From: an uncultured Duncaniella sp.
GTDB taxonomy: Bacteria; Bacteroidota; Bacteroidia; Bacteroidales; Muribaculaceae
DNA: 64,000 bases
Direction: 5' to 3'
NCBI GenBank assembly: GCA_910584825.1
Contig: CAJUCI010000003.1
Span: 1 to 64,000 of the forward strand
The notes below the pieces were generated by a model that was given only the letters and a program-made list of their open reading frames with translations, searched no databases and was not told where the DNA came from. Positions 18,107-26,666 of the stretch are shown piece by piece; positions within the stretch are counted from its first letter, which is position 1; each line of letters starts with the position of its first letter. A program made the position numbers and the translations under genes.

Positions 18107-18712
18107 ATGAACAACATCTATCTGCAACTGTTCCTGTCGTTTTTCAAAATCGGGGCCTTCACCTTCGGCGGAGGCTGGGCCATGATTTCGATTATCGAGA
18201 AGGAGATTGTCGACAAGAAACACTGGATTGAGCGCGAGGAGTTTCTTGACCTTCTTGCCGTGGCCCAATCGCTGCCCGGCATTCTCGCCGTAAACATCTC
18301 AGTGGCTGTCGGCGATAAGCTGCGCGGCATGAGGGGTGCGACCACAGCCGCACTCGGCACAATATTGCCATCATTCATAATCATACTGTGCATCGCCATT
18401 TTCCTGACGCCCGATTTAATCAAGGAAAATGAGACACTGTCGAGCATCTTCATGGGCATACGCCCGGCTGTGGTCGCGCTCATTGTCGCCCCGGTCATTT
18501 CATCGGCACGTGCGGCTAAAATCGGATGGAAGACTGTGGCCATCCCAATAGTCGTGGCTGTCATGATATGGTCAAAACTACCCATAGTGTCAAGCCCGAT
18601 ACTCTACATCCTCATCGGCGGACTGGGTGGCTGGTGGTGGCTATCACACCATCAGAAAAGGCTGCACGAGATTGAAATGGAAATGAAAAAAGAGGAGGAG
18701 AAAGAGCTATGA
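18107..18712 (+). CDS. chromate transporter, first half (ChrA family)
   Basis: Membrane protein of 201 residues, one half of a split ChrA transporter. It shows the family opening FFKIGAFTFGGGWAM, the conserved LAVAQSLPG segment and several hydrophobic helices. Short-chain ChrA proteins occur as gene pairs and work as heterodimers with opposite topology. Its stop overlaps the next gene's start by 4 nt. The physiological anion need not be chromate. Confidence 0.88.
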   Translation: MNNIYLQLFLSFFKIGAFTFGGGWAMISIIEKEIVDKKHWIEREEFLDLLAVAQSLPGILAVNISVAVGDKLRGMRGATTAALGTILPSFIIILCIAIFLTPDLIKENETLSSIFMGIRPAVVALIVAPVISSARAAKIGWKTVAIPIVVAVMIWSKLPIVSSPILYILIGGLGGWWWLSHHQKRLHEIEMEMKKEEEKEL

Positions 18713-19281
18713 CAATATATCTGCGTCTCATATGGGCCTATCTCAAGATAGGACTTTTCGGATTCGGTGGAGGATATGCCATGCTCGCCCTTATCGAGCG
18801 TGAGATTGTAGGCCCGGGATGGGTCTCCGAGCAGATGTTCACCGACATTGTGGCCATCTCTCAGATGACTCCCGGCCCTATAGGCATCAACTCGGCGACA
18901 TACATAGGCTATGTGGCTCCGGGTGAATTTTCGCCGGCACTTTCATCACCGCTGTTCGGCATACTCGGCTCGCTGATATGCACGCTCGTGGTGGTGTTGC
19001 CGTCATTTGTGCTCGTGGCATATACCAGCCATCTCATACACCGCCACCGTGACAGCGTGGTAATCAAAGGCATTTTTGCCGGACTCCGCCCGGTGGTAGT
19101 CGGGCTTATCGCCTCGGCCGCACTTCTGCTTATGAACTCGGCGAATTTCGGCGAAACCACTTATCAGGTCGTATGGAGCATCGTGCTGTGCGTGGCCGCT
19201 TTCGTGATGGTCTACTGGATAAAGTGGCATCCTATACTCATCATATGCCTTGCCGGTGTGGCCGGTTGGCTAATATACTGA
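18709..19281 (+). CDS. chromate transporter, second half (ChrA family)
   Basis: Partner of the preceding gene: 190 residues with YLKIGLFGFGGGYAM and the IVAISQMTPGPIGINSAT signature. The ATGA overlap with the first half shows coupled translation and supports a two-subunit transporter. It ends 7 nt before folC, so the operon may extend further. Confidence 0.88.
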   Translation: MTIYLRLIWAYLKIGLFGFGGGYAMLALIEREIVGPGWVSEQMFTDIVAISQMTPGPIGINSATYIGYVAPGEFSPALSSPLFGILGSLICTLVVVLPSFVLVAYTSHLIHRHRDSVVIKGIFAGLRPVVVGLIASAALLLMNSANFGETTYQVVWSIVLCVAAFVMVYWIKWHPILIICLAGVAGWLIY

Positions 19282-19288
19282 TAATACA

Positions 19289-20569
19289 ATGAATTACAAT
19301 CAGGTAATAGACCTGCTATACAATTCCCTGCCGGTGTTTCAGAACATCGGCCCGGGGGCATACAAGCCGGGGCTCGACACATCGCACCGACTCGATGACA
19401 TGGCCGGTAACCCTCACCGCCGCTATCCTACCATACATATCGCCGGAACTAACGGCAAGGGGTCTACAGCCCACACCCTCGCGGCCATACTCCAGTCGGC
19501 AGGCTACAAGACGGGGCTATACACCTCGCCCCACATCTACGACTTCCGCGAGCGCATAAGGGTAAACGGCGAGAAGATTGCCGAAGAGGCCGTCGTGGAC
19601 TTTGTGGAGCGATGGGTCAAGGCATCAAAGGAGCGTCCCGAACTGTCGCCGAGCTTCTTCGAGCTGACATCGACAATGGCCTTTGAATACTTCGCCCGCT
19701 GCAATGTGGATGTGGCCGTGATAGAGACCGGGCTTGGAGGCCGCCTGGACTCGACCAACATCATAAGCCCTGTGTTAAGCGTCATAACCAATATCTCGCT
19801 CGACCACACATCGCTTCTCGGCGACACAACCGAGGAGATTGCCCGCGAGAAAGCGGGAATCATCAAGCCCGGAGTGCCCGTGGTAATCGGCGAATGGGAT
19901 GACACGACCGGTAAAGTGTTCAGCGAGACAGCCGAAAGAGTCGGTGCTCCGATACATTTTTCAAAGCATGTCGACGGGACAGTGGAAGATGACTGCAACC
20001 TCTACCCCTCCACACCGTACGGCCCCGTCAGAGGTGAGCTGCGCGGAGGATGTCAGCTGCTGAATGCATCGACCGTCTTCACAGCCGTCGAAGTGTTGCG
20101 CGGACGTTTTGATATACCCGATTCGGCAGTCAGGGAGGGAATGGCCGACGTCACAGGGCTCACCCACCTGTTCGGCCGCTGGAGCCGGATAGCTGACGCC
20201 CCGCTGACCATTTGCGACACCGGCCACAATCAGGGCGGATGGGAATTGCTCGTAAAGGAGGTCAGCCGCATCTCACTCTCGCCCAAACAGCTCGTAATCG
20301 GTTTTGTGGCCGACAAGGACCTCAGCCACATCTTCGACCTGATAGATGACATAAAGGATGATGTGGAGCTATGGTTCAGCACCCCGTCGTGCCCGCGCGG
20401 GCTTAAAGCATCGGCCCTCGCAGAGCAGGCCGCCTCACGCGGCATCCACGGCACCATCGTCGACGATGTCAACGAGGCCGTCAGAATGGCGCGGACTAAA
20501 GCGGGCGAGAAGGGGTTTGTACTCGTCGCCGGCAGCAATTTCCTGATTGCAGACCTTAATAAAATATAA
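19289..20569 (+). CDS. folC: folylpolyglutamate synthase / dihydrofolate synthase
   Basis: Cytoplasmic Mur-ligase-family enzyme of 426 residues that adds glutamate to dihydropteroate and folates. It has the ATP loop AGTNGKGSTAHTLA (about 52-65), the FFELTSTMAFEYF and ETGLGGRLDSTN segments, SLDHTSLLG, and a C-terminal Mur-ligase domain including FVADKD. The length is normal. It is probably read with the chromate-transporter genes. Confidence 0.93.
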   Translation: MNYNQVIDLLYNSLPVFQNIGPGAYKPGLDTSHRLDDMAGNPHRRYPTIHIAGTNGKGSTAHTLAAILQSAGYKTGLYTSPHIYDFRERIRVNGEKIAEEAVVDFVERWVKASKERPELSPSFFELTSTMAFEYFARCNVDVAVIETGLGGRLDSTNIISPVLSVITNISLDHTSLLGDTTEEIAREKAGIIKPGVPVVIGEWDDTTGKVFSETAERVGAPIHFSKHVDGTVEDDCNLYPSTPYGPVRGELRGGCQLLNASTVFTAVEVLRGRFDIPDSAVREGMADVTGLTHLFGRWSRIADAPLTICDTGHNQGGWELLVKEVSRISLSPKQLVIGFVADKDLSHIFDLIDDIKDDVELWFSTPSCPRGLKASALAEQAASRGIHGTIVDDVNEAVRMARTKAGEKGFVLVAGSNFLIADLNKI

Positions 20570-20595
20570 AAATAGGCAAGAAAGGAGAAAATATT

Positions 20596-20624
20596 TTCCC
20601 AAATTGCAGAATCAGTTCCCAAAT
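20596..20624. repeat. TTCCCAAAT direct repeats upstream of the Dus gene
   Basis: TTCCCAAAT at 20596-20604 and 20616-20624, exactly 20 bp apart (two helical turns), ending 14 bp before the -7 element of the downstream gene. Confidence 0.4.
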
Positions 20625-20638
20625 CGGATAAATCTTAC

Positions 20639-20646
20639 TAACTTTG
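20639..20646 (+). promoter_or_regulatory. promoter -7 element immediately before the Dus start
   Basis: TAACTTTG followed by 4 nt and the ATG at 20651. Confidence 0.6.
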
Positions 20647-20650
20647 GTAT

Positions 20651-21640
20651 ATGAAAATCGCCAACATTGACCTCGGCCCCAGGCCGGTGATGCTCGCTCC
20701 GATGGAGGATGTCACCGACCGTTCGTTCCGCCTTATCTGCAAGGAGCAGGGCGCATCGATGGTCTACACCGAGTTTGTCAGTGCCGACGCCCTCATCCGC
20801 GACATCCCCGCCACCGTGCGCAAGCTCTCCATCGACCCGGGCGAACGTCCCACAGCCATTCAGATATATGGCCGGGAGGTCGAGCCGATGGTTGAGGCAG
20901 CGAAGATTGTCGAGCAGGCCGGGCCTGACCTCATAGACATCAACTTCGGATGCCCGGTCAAAAAGGTTGCAGGCAAAGGTGCCGGAGCCGGCATGCTGCG
21001 CGATATACCGAAGATGCTGTCGATAACCCGCGCCGTGGTCGATGCCGTGAAGCTGCCTGTCACCGTCAAGACCCGTCTCGGCTGGGACCACGAGTCGAAA
21101 ATCATAGTCGACCTGGCCGAACAGTTGCAGGACTGCGGCATATGCGCACTGACCGTGCATGGGCGCACCCGCTCGCAGATGTACACCGGCTCGGCCGACT
21201 GGGAGATGATAGCCCGAGTAAAGGAGAATCCCCGACTGAAAATTCCCCTTATCGGCAACGGCGACATCACCACCCCCGAGGCGGCCCGCGAGGCATTTGA
21301 CCGATATGGAGTTGACGGAGTGATGGTAGGCCGTGCGTCGATAGGCGCGCCGTGGATTTTCCACGACATCCGCGCCGAGATTGACGGCAACGGAGCCGCA
21401 CCGCTTAGTGTCGGCGAACGGTTCAGTCTGCTGCGCCGTCAGATACGCGAGAGCGTTGACCGCATAGACGAATACCGTGGCATCCTGCACATACGCCGAC
21501 ATCTCGCGGCATCACCGCTGTTCAAGGGCATCTCACATTTCCGCGACACGCGCATCCGCATGCTCAGGGCTTCGACTCTCGATGAACTCATGGAGGTGCT
21601 CGCGCAGGTCGAAGAGCTGATTTCCAACCAATCGCTGTAA
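20651..21640 (+). CDS. dusB: tRNA-dihydrouridine synthase
   Basis: FMN enzyme of 329 residues that reduces uridine in the tRNA D-loop. The TIM barrel begins with VMLAPMEDVTDRSFR; the catalytic cysteine is Cys101 in NFGCPVKKV; FMN-phosphate residues lie in IGNGDITTPE and GVMVGRASIGAPW. A helical tRNA-binding domain follows. It belongs to the DusB-like group; the exact uridine position cannot be told. Confidence 0.92.
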   Translation: MKIANIDLGPRPVMLAPMEDVTDRSFRLICKEQGASMVYTEFVSADALIRDIPATVRKLSIDPGERPTAIQIYGREVEPMVEAAKIVEQAGPDLIDINFGCPVKKVAGKGAGAGMLRDIPKMLSITRAVVDAVKLPVTVKTRLGWDHESKIIVDLAEQLQDCGICALTVHGRTRSQMYTGSADWEMIARVKENPRLKIPLIGNGDITTPEAAREAFDRYGVDGVMVGRASIGAPWIFHDIRAEIDGNGAAPLSVGERFSLLRRQIRESVDRIDEYRGILHIRRHLAASPLFKGISHFRDTRIRMLRASTLDELMEVLAQVEELISNQSL

Positions 21641-21671
21641 CTACACACATACGAAAAAAAATACTGACAAC

Positions 21672-22370
21672 ATGAAAATATACAGTGCAATCATATTACT
21701 CATGGCATGCACCCTCGGCATGTCAGCCCAGTCGCACACAAGCTATGACCTGAACGTAGGAGAGTTCAGCGAACTGCGCGTCAGTGACGGCGTGAACGTT
21801 GACTATATATCTGACGCCTCCAAGGCCGGCAAGGCTTATTTCAACTGCCCCGCAAGCCAGGCTTCGTCATTCATATTCTCCAACAAAGGTGGCAAGCTAA
21901 CCATCCAGCTCTCACCCGAGAGCATCGGCACGAAGGGACTGCCGACGATTACCGTACACTCCAAATATCTTACCAAGGTCGAGAACAACGCCGACTCGAC
22001 CGTGAGAGTGCTGTCGGTGAACGGCACGCCCAAATTTGAGGCCAAACTCGAAGGCAACGGCCATCTGATAGTGCGCGGCCTCGCGGCCAACGAGGTCAAG
22101 GGCACAATGCGCCTGGGGCATGGCACACTCATACTGACCGGCAAGTGTGACGAGGCCAAACTCAACCTCACCGGCACCGGTGTGATTCAGGCTGACGAAC
22201 TTGAGGCGCAGGAGGCTTCGGTAAACGCCAAAGGCACAGGCTCGGTGGGCGTGAATGCGGTCAAGTCGCTCGGCATTTACGGCGTCGGCTCGACCTCAGT
22301 ATATTATGTCGGCAATCCTACCATCAAAAACCGTTCGGTAGGCATCAAGCTTATGCAGCTGGCAAAATAA
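21672..22370 (+). CDS. secreted head-GIN domain protein (DUF2807)
   Basis: Exported protein of 232 residues with a signal peptide (about 1-20, ending MSAQS). The rest is a right-handed beta-helical adhesin-like repeat domain typical of DUF2807: FSELRVSDGVNVDY, then regularly spaced short strands with Gly/Asn turns. Bacteroidetes have many such proteins, of unknown role, often near stress or envelope genes. It lies 31 nt after dusB and 23 nt before a flippase. Confidence 0.85.
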   Translation: MKIYSAIILLMACTLGMSAQSHTSYDLNVGEFSELRVSDGVNVDYISDASKAGKAYFNCPASQASSFIFSNKGGKLTIQLSPESIGTKGLPTITVHSKYLTKVENNADSTVRVLSVNGTPKFEAKLEGNGHLIVRGLAANEVKGTMRLGHGTLILTGKCDEAKLNLTGTGVIQADELEAQEASVNAKGTGSVGVNAVKSLGIYGVGSTSVYYVGNPTIKNRSVGIKLMQLAK

Positions 22371-22393
22371 TCAGGTAGCCCCGTAACGACACA

Positions 22394-23923
22394 ATGGCAG
22401 AAAACCCCGACGCCCCACTCCGTCAGCCGGACGATGACATGCCGGCCGAAGGCTCACTGAAACAGTCAGTAGCCCGCACGCTGAAATGGAATGTCATTGA
22501 CAGGCTTTCATCGCAAGTGCTGTATGCCGTCACCGGCATAGTGCTTGCGAGGATGCTGACCGAGGAGGAGTTCGGACTTGTCGGTGCCATACTCGTATTT
22601 CAGGCGTTCGCATCGCTGTTTGTCGACAGCGGTTTCGCTTCGGCCCTGCTCCAGCGCAAGTCCCCTACCCGCCTCGACTATTCGACCGTGCTGTGGTTTA
22701 ACCTCGGCATGGCCGTTGCAATATACATACTCCTCTATTTTCTCGCCCCTTGGATAGCCTCGATATTTCAGGGCGACGAGCGACTGATACCCTTGTCGAG
22801 GGTAATGTTTCTGACTTTCATAATCAATTCGCTGTCAATAGTTCAGATAAACCGGCTGGTCAAGAGGATGGACACGCGCATGGTGGCCGTCAGCAATTCG
22901 GCCGGACTTGTGGCCGGAGCAGTCGTAGGGATATATCTTGCTGTGGCCGGCTATGGAGCATGGGCACTCGTGTGGCAGGCCATAGCGATTGCGGTGGTCA
23001 AGACCGGCATCCTGTGGATGACAAGCGGATGGCGGCCGCTGTGGCAATTCTCCCCGGCATCTTTAAAGAGCGTTTTCAGCCTCGGCTCAGGCGTAATGCT
23101 CTCCTCGCTGCTCAACACGGTGTTTCTCACCATCGGCTCGTTTTTCATCGGCCATAAAGTAAACCTCGGGACGCTGGGCTATTATACTCAGGCAGACAAA
23201 TGGAGCAAGATGGGTGTGACATCCCTGTCACAAGTGTTCACCTCCTCATTCATCCCTCTGCTTTCAGGCGTGCAGGACGACAGCGAACGGTTTGGCCACA
23301 TGTGCGGCAAGACCCACCGACTCGCCGCTTATCTGCTCTTCCCGGCCATGTGCCTGCTTGCCGTTATGGCAACTCCGATTTTCCACACCCTGTTCGGCGA
23401 GAAATGGGACCCCTCGATAGTGCTGTTTCAGCTGTTGCTGCTTCGCGGCATATTCATGGTATTGTCAAGCCTTTACAGTAATTTCATACTGTCACTTGCA
23501 AAATCGCGGATGCTGGTAGTGTGCGAAGTGATGCGCGATTCTGCCTCAATCATCGCCATCATCATAACCCTGCCGTATATAGCCGTCACAACTCCCGGCA
23601 ATGTGGTGTACGGTGTCGAGATATTCCTGTGGGGACAGCTCGCGGCCTCAGCACTGACATGGGTTGCGACACTTGTGATTGTGACACGTCTCACAGGCCG
23701 TTCGTTAATGGGATATATCGGCGACCTGCTCCCCTACTGCGCCCTGACATGCATCGGCCTTGTGCCATGCATCATAATCTCAGGACTCGGGCATATGCAT
23801 CCGTTAGTCATATGCGTGCTGCAGGCTTTGGCATTCATAATTGTATATGTCGGGGCAAACGCCTTGATGAAATCCAAGATACAGTCCGACGTGTTCGGCT
23901 ACTTGTTCGGGCGTTTCAGATAA
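22394..23923 (+). CDS. polysaccharide flippase (Wzx/MOP family)
   Basis: Integral membrane protein of 509 residues with about 12-14 helices. A charged N-terminal tail leads into LKQSVARTLKWNVIDRLSSQ, typical of the Wzx/lipopolysaccharide flippase branch, followed by FGLVGAILVFQAFASLFVDSGF. Expected to move undecaprenyl-linked oligosaccharides to the outer leaflet. No glycosyltransferase genes are adjacent, so it is an isolated copy whose substrate is unknown. Confidence 0.88.
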   Translation: MAENPDAPLRQPDDDMPAEGSLKQSVARTLKWNVIDRLSSQVLYAVTGIVLARMLTEEEFGLVGAILVFQAFASLFVDSGFASALLQRKSPTRLDYSTVLWFNLGMAVAIYILLYFLAPWIASIFQGDERLIPLSRVMFLTFIINSLSIVQINRLVKRMDTRMVAVSNSAGLVAGAVVGIYLAVAGYGAWALVWQAIAIAVVKTGILWMTSGWRPLWQFSPASLKSVFSLGSGVMLSSLLNTVFLTIGSFFIGHKVNLGTLGYYTQADKWSKMGVTSLSQVFTSSFIPLLSGVQDDSERFGHMCGKTHRLAAYLLFPAMCLLAVMATPIFHTLFGEKWDPSIVLFQLLLLRGIFMVLSSLYSNFILSLAKSRMLVVCEVMRDSASIIAIIITLPYIAVTTPGNVVYGVEIFLWGQLAASALTWVATLVIVTRLTGRSLMGYIGDLLPYCALTCIGLVPCIIISGLGHMHPLVICVLQALAFIIVYVGANALMKSKIQSDVFGYLFGRFR

Positions 23924-23967
23924 ACATTTTTTAACACCAATAATTCCCTACACTTAACAAATTTCCC

Positions 23968-23975
23968 TACCTTTG
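23968..23975 (+). promoter_or_regulatory. promoter -7 element for tRNA-Ser
   Basis: TACCTTTG, 67 nt before the mature 5' end of tRNA-Ser, implying a processed 5' leader. Confidence 0.55.
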
Positions 23976-24042
23976 CACTCGCAAAGTCCGTCACAGGACA
24001 TCGCCAAGCCTATGTTTTCAACAGGCAAGACGATACGACATT

Positions 24043-24130
24043 GGAGTGATGCTCGAGTGGCTGAAGAGGCACGCCTGGAAAGCGTGTATACGTCAAAAGC
24101 GTATCGCGAGTTCGAATCTCGCTCACTCCG
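24043..24130 (+). tRNA. tRNA-Ser (anticodon GGA)
   Basis: An 88-nt cloverleaf. Acceptor arms GGAGTGA and TCACTCC pair fully; the anticodon arm is CACGC-CTGGAAA-GCGTG with anticodon GGA; there is a long variable arm, as expected for class II tRNA-Ser; the T arm is GCGAG-TTCGAAT-CTCGC. The CCA is not encoded. A hairpin terminator follows at once. Confidence 0.95.
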
Positions 24131-24142
24131 CAATAAAGCCAA

Positions 24143-24177
24143 AATCCCGCAAGCAGAATTGCCTGCGGGATTTTTTT
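24143..24177 (+). terminator. tRNA-Ser terminator
   Basis: Stem formed by ATCCCGC and GCGGGAT around a short loop, followed by a run of seven T. Confidence 0.85.
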
Positions 24178-24210
24178 GCCATACACTGCATTTGTTTGTT
24201 ATAAATACAT

Positions 24211-24549
24211 ATGTCAGAGCAAGACAAATACAACCAACTGATAGACGCATTTAAGTCTAAGGCCGCCGAGATTCTGCCATCGGGCTCACGGCTTGTCCTC
24301 TATGGCTCTCGCGCTCGCGGTGATGCCCGTCCTGACTCAGACTGGGACTTACACGTGCTTATACCAGGTGATGAAAAGTTACCTTGGTCAATGTGGGACA
24401 CATACGCATGGCCGTTCTCAGCCATCGGCTTACAGTTTGACGAGATTGTGAATCCTCGACTGTATTCATTTGCAGGATGGCTCAAGCGTAGCTTCCTACC
24501 TTTCTACAAGAATGTTGAGCATGATGCGATAGTAATATTTCAAAACTGA
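24211..24549 (+). CDS. MNT-type nucleotidyltransferase
   Basis: Minimal nucleotidyltransferase of 112 residues. The catalytic signature is complete: GS at 32-33 (YGSRARGD) and the DxD pair at Asp44/Asp46 (SDWDLHV). In MNT/HEPN pairs such proteins act as antitoxins, in some cases by modifying the HEPN partner with AMP. It is followed at once by a HEPN gene (6 nt between stop and the ATG) and lies just downstream of tRNA-Ser, a frequent integration point, although no integrase is present. Confidence 0.85.
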   Translation: MSEQDKYNQLIDAFKSKAAEILPSGSRLVLYGSRARGDARPDSDWDLHVLIPGDEKLPWSMWDTYAWPFSAIGLQFDEIVNPRLYSFAGWLKRSFLPFYKNVEHDAIVIFQN

Positions 24550-24555
24550 TTGGAT

Positions 24556-24966
24556 ATGACACTGAAACCTGAAGAGCGTAAAGCGATAGTGGCATATCGT
24601 CTTGATAAATCGAAAGAAACCCTTGAGGAAGGTAAAACTGTCGGTAAAATAGGATATTGGAGCTTGGCTGCCAACCGCCTCTATTACGCAGCGTATTACG
24701 CTTGCATCGCCCTATTGATTGACCGAGGTATAGAAGCATCGACTCATAAAGGCACTATCAGAATGATTGGTTATACTTTTGTCAAGGATAATATTCTCAG
24801 GCCCGAGGACTCGCAGTTGTTAGGCCGACTATTTTCCATGAGGCAGACAGGTGATTACGAAGACCTGTTTGACTGGACTGAAGATGATGTATATCCTCTA
24901 ATTCCCAAAGTTACCGAGCTGATAAATAGAATAGAAAAAATCATACAAGAAAACGCCCAGCTCTAA
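24556..24966 (+). CDS. HEPN-domain protein
   Basis: Helical protein of 136 residues in the HEPN superfamily, recognised from AANRLYYAAYYACIALLI, the STHKGT turn and the end-helix motif RQTGDYEDLF. The last motif stands where RNase-type HEPN toxins have R-x4-6-H; here the histidine is absent and Tyr takes its place, so RNase activity is doubtful. The ATG at 24556 is preferred over the TTG at 24550. Together with the upstream MNT gene it forms a typical two-gene module, possibly toxin-antitoxin or a nucleotide-modifying pair. Confidence 0.85.
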   Translation: MTLKPEERKAIVAYRLDKSKETLEEGKTVGKIGYWSLAANRLYYAAYYACIALLIDRGIEASTHKGTIRMIGYTFVKDNILRPEDSQLLGRLFSMRQTGDYEDLFDWTEDDVYPLIPKVTELINRIEKIIQENAQL

Positions 24967-25057
24967 TGCCCATTGTCACTTACGGCATTAACGTCAATTT
25001 CAGTAAAATTGATATAAGTATCAGTAATTGTGGGCGGTGATTTTGCGGGGGATTTAT

Positions 25058-25065
25058 TATCTTTG
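25058..25065 (+). promoter_or_regulatory. promoter -7 element for the iron-sulphur operon
   Basis: TATCTTTG, 69 nt upstream of the start at 25135. Confidence 0.5.
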
Positions 25066-25134
25066 CAGTGTGATGTGTTTCGCATCAGTGAAAAATGATA
25101 ATGAACGACAGTCGCAAATAATTCCGCTACCGAT

Positions 25135-26640
25135 ATGCTGAAAAAGACAAGACAAGCACTTGCCATACTGAGTATAATCATGGTGACACTACTGTTTCTC
25201 GATTTTACGGGGACAGTGCACACATGGTTTGGCTGGATGGCAAAGATACAGTTTCTTCCCGCCCTGTTGGCCCTCAATTTCGGAGTCCTTGCCGGACTCA
25301 TCATCCTCACGCTTCTGCTCGGGCGCGTGTATTGTTCGGTGATATGCCCCCTCGGCATCATGCAGGACGGCTTCGGTTGGCTCGGCCGGAAAGCCAAGCG
25401 CAACCGCTACGCCTACTCCCCCGCCAAGAACGCGCTCCGATACTTTATGCTCACCGTCATGGCAGCCGCTATTATCGGCGGCATCGGTTCGGTAGTGGCA
25501 CTTCTCGCACCATACAGCGCGTATGGCCGTATCGTTCAGAGCATGTTGGCCCCCGCATGGGCATGGGGCAACAACATGCTGGCTCAATGGGCCGAAAGCC
25601 ACAACAGCTATGCTTTCTACACTATCGACATATGGCTCAAAGGGGGCATCACACTCGGCGTAGCCACAGTGACACTCATTGCACTCGCCATATTGGCATG
25701 GCGCAATGGGCGCACGTACTGCAATACGATATGCCCCGTAGGCACTGTGCTCGGCCTGCTTTCGAGATACTCGCTTTTCCGCCCCGTCATCGACACGACA
25801 AAATGTAACGGCTGCGGACTGTGCGCCCGCAACTGCAAGGCCGCATGCATCGACAGCAAAGAGCATGCAATCGACTATTCGCGCTGTGTCGCATGCATGG
25901 ACTGTATAGGCAAATGCCATCAGGGAGCCATCTCATACACACGTCTGCGTCCGGCCAAGACATCAGCCGCCAATACTGCCCAAACAGGCGCGACTGCCAA
26001 AGCCACGGCCGACGAATCACGTCGTCAGTTCCTGACAGCGACCGCCGCGCTAACCGCCACCGCCGCATTAAAGGCGCAGGAAAAGACTGTGGACGGAGGA
26101 CTTGCCGCCATCGCCGACAAAAAGATTCCGGCACGCAGGACTCGCATCGTGCCTCCCGGAGCGGCGAGCATAAACAACTTCACATCACATTGCACCGCTT
26201 GTCAGCTATGCGTATCAGTATGCCCCAACGGAGTGTTGCGCCCGTCGGCCGACCTGGCGACACTGATGCAACCTGAATCGTCATACGAACGCGGATATTG
26301 CCGCCCCGAGTGTACAAAATGCTCGGAGGTGTGCCCGGCCGGAGCGATACGCCCCATAACCAAAGCCGAGAAATCATCCATACAAATCGGTCATGCCGTA
26401 TGGATTAAGGCCAACTGCGTGCCGCTGACCGACGGCGTAGAGTGCGGCAACTGCGCGCGCCACTGTCCGACGGGAGCAATCACAATGATTGCGTCCGACC
26501 CCGACGTCGAAAATTCCCCGAAGATTCCCATAGTCAACACGGAGCGTTGCATAGGCTGTGGAGCATGCGAAAACCTGTGCCCCGCCCGGCCTTTCAGCGC
26601 AATCTACGTGGAAGGGCACGAGAACCATCGTGTAATATAA
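25135..26640 (+). CDS. NapH/NapG-like fused iron-sulphur membrane protein
   Basis: Protein of 501 residues. The N-terminal half is NapH-like: transmembrane helices, two CxxxCP motifs (Cys67-Cys71 and Cys196-Cys200) and a pair of ferredoxin [4Fe-4S] motifs at about 224-261. A linker is followed by SRRQFL (295-300) and a hydrophobic Ala-rich stretch, which looks like an internal twin-arginine signal. The C-terminal half has further ferredoxin-type Cys clusters (CTACQLCVSVCP, CTKCSEVCP, CGNCARHCP, CIGCGACENLCP). I infer a quinol-linked electron carrier that passes electrons to a periplasmic partner. The next gene, 26 nt away, encodes an exported iron-sulphur aldo/keto reductase. Confidence 0.85.
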   Translation: MLKKTRQALAILSIIMVTLLFLDFTGTVHTWFGWMAKIQFLPALLALNFGVLAGLIILTLLLGRVYCSVICPLGIMQDGFGWLGRKAKRNRYAYSPAKNALRYFMLTVMAAAIIGGIGSVVALLAPYSAYGRIVQSMLAPAWAWGNNMLAQWAESHNSYAFYTIDIWLKGGITLGVATVTLIALAILAWRNGRTYCNTICPVGTVLGLLSRYSLFRPVIDTTKCNGCGLCARNCKAACIDSKEHAIDYSRCVACMDCIGKCHQGAISYTRLRPAKTSAANTAQTGATAKATADESRRQFLTATAALTATAALKAQEKTVDGGLAAIADKKIPARRTRIVPPGAASINNFTSHCTACQLCVSVCPNGVLRPSADLATLMQPESSYERGYCRPECTKCSEVCPAGAIRPITKAEKSSIQIGHAVWIKANCVPLTDGVECGNCARHCPTGAITMIASDPDVENSPKIPIVNTERCIGCGACENLCPARPFSAIYVEGHENHRVI

Positions 26641-26666
26641 GTCCGACCTCAAATCAATCCGCTATC

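Noticed and set aside
20612..21502. Long reverse-strand frame opposite dusB
   Set aside because: Antisense shadow of a well-recognised gene with no family features; GC-rich coding DNA often leaves such frames open.
26442..26666. N-terminal extension of the aldo/keto reductase
   Set aside because: It overlaps the upstream iron-sulphur gene in another frame, whereas the Tat signal begins at the ATG at 26667.
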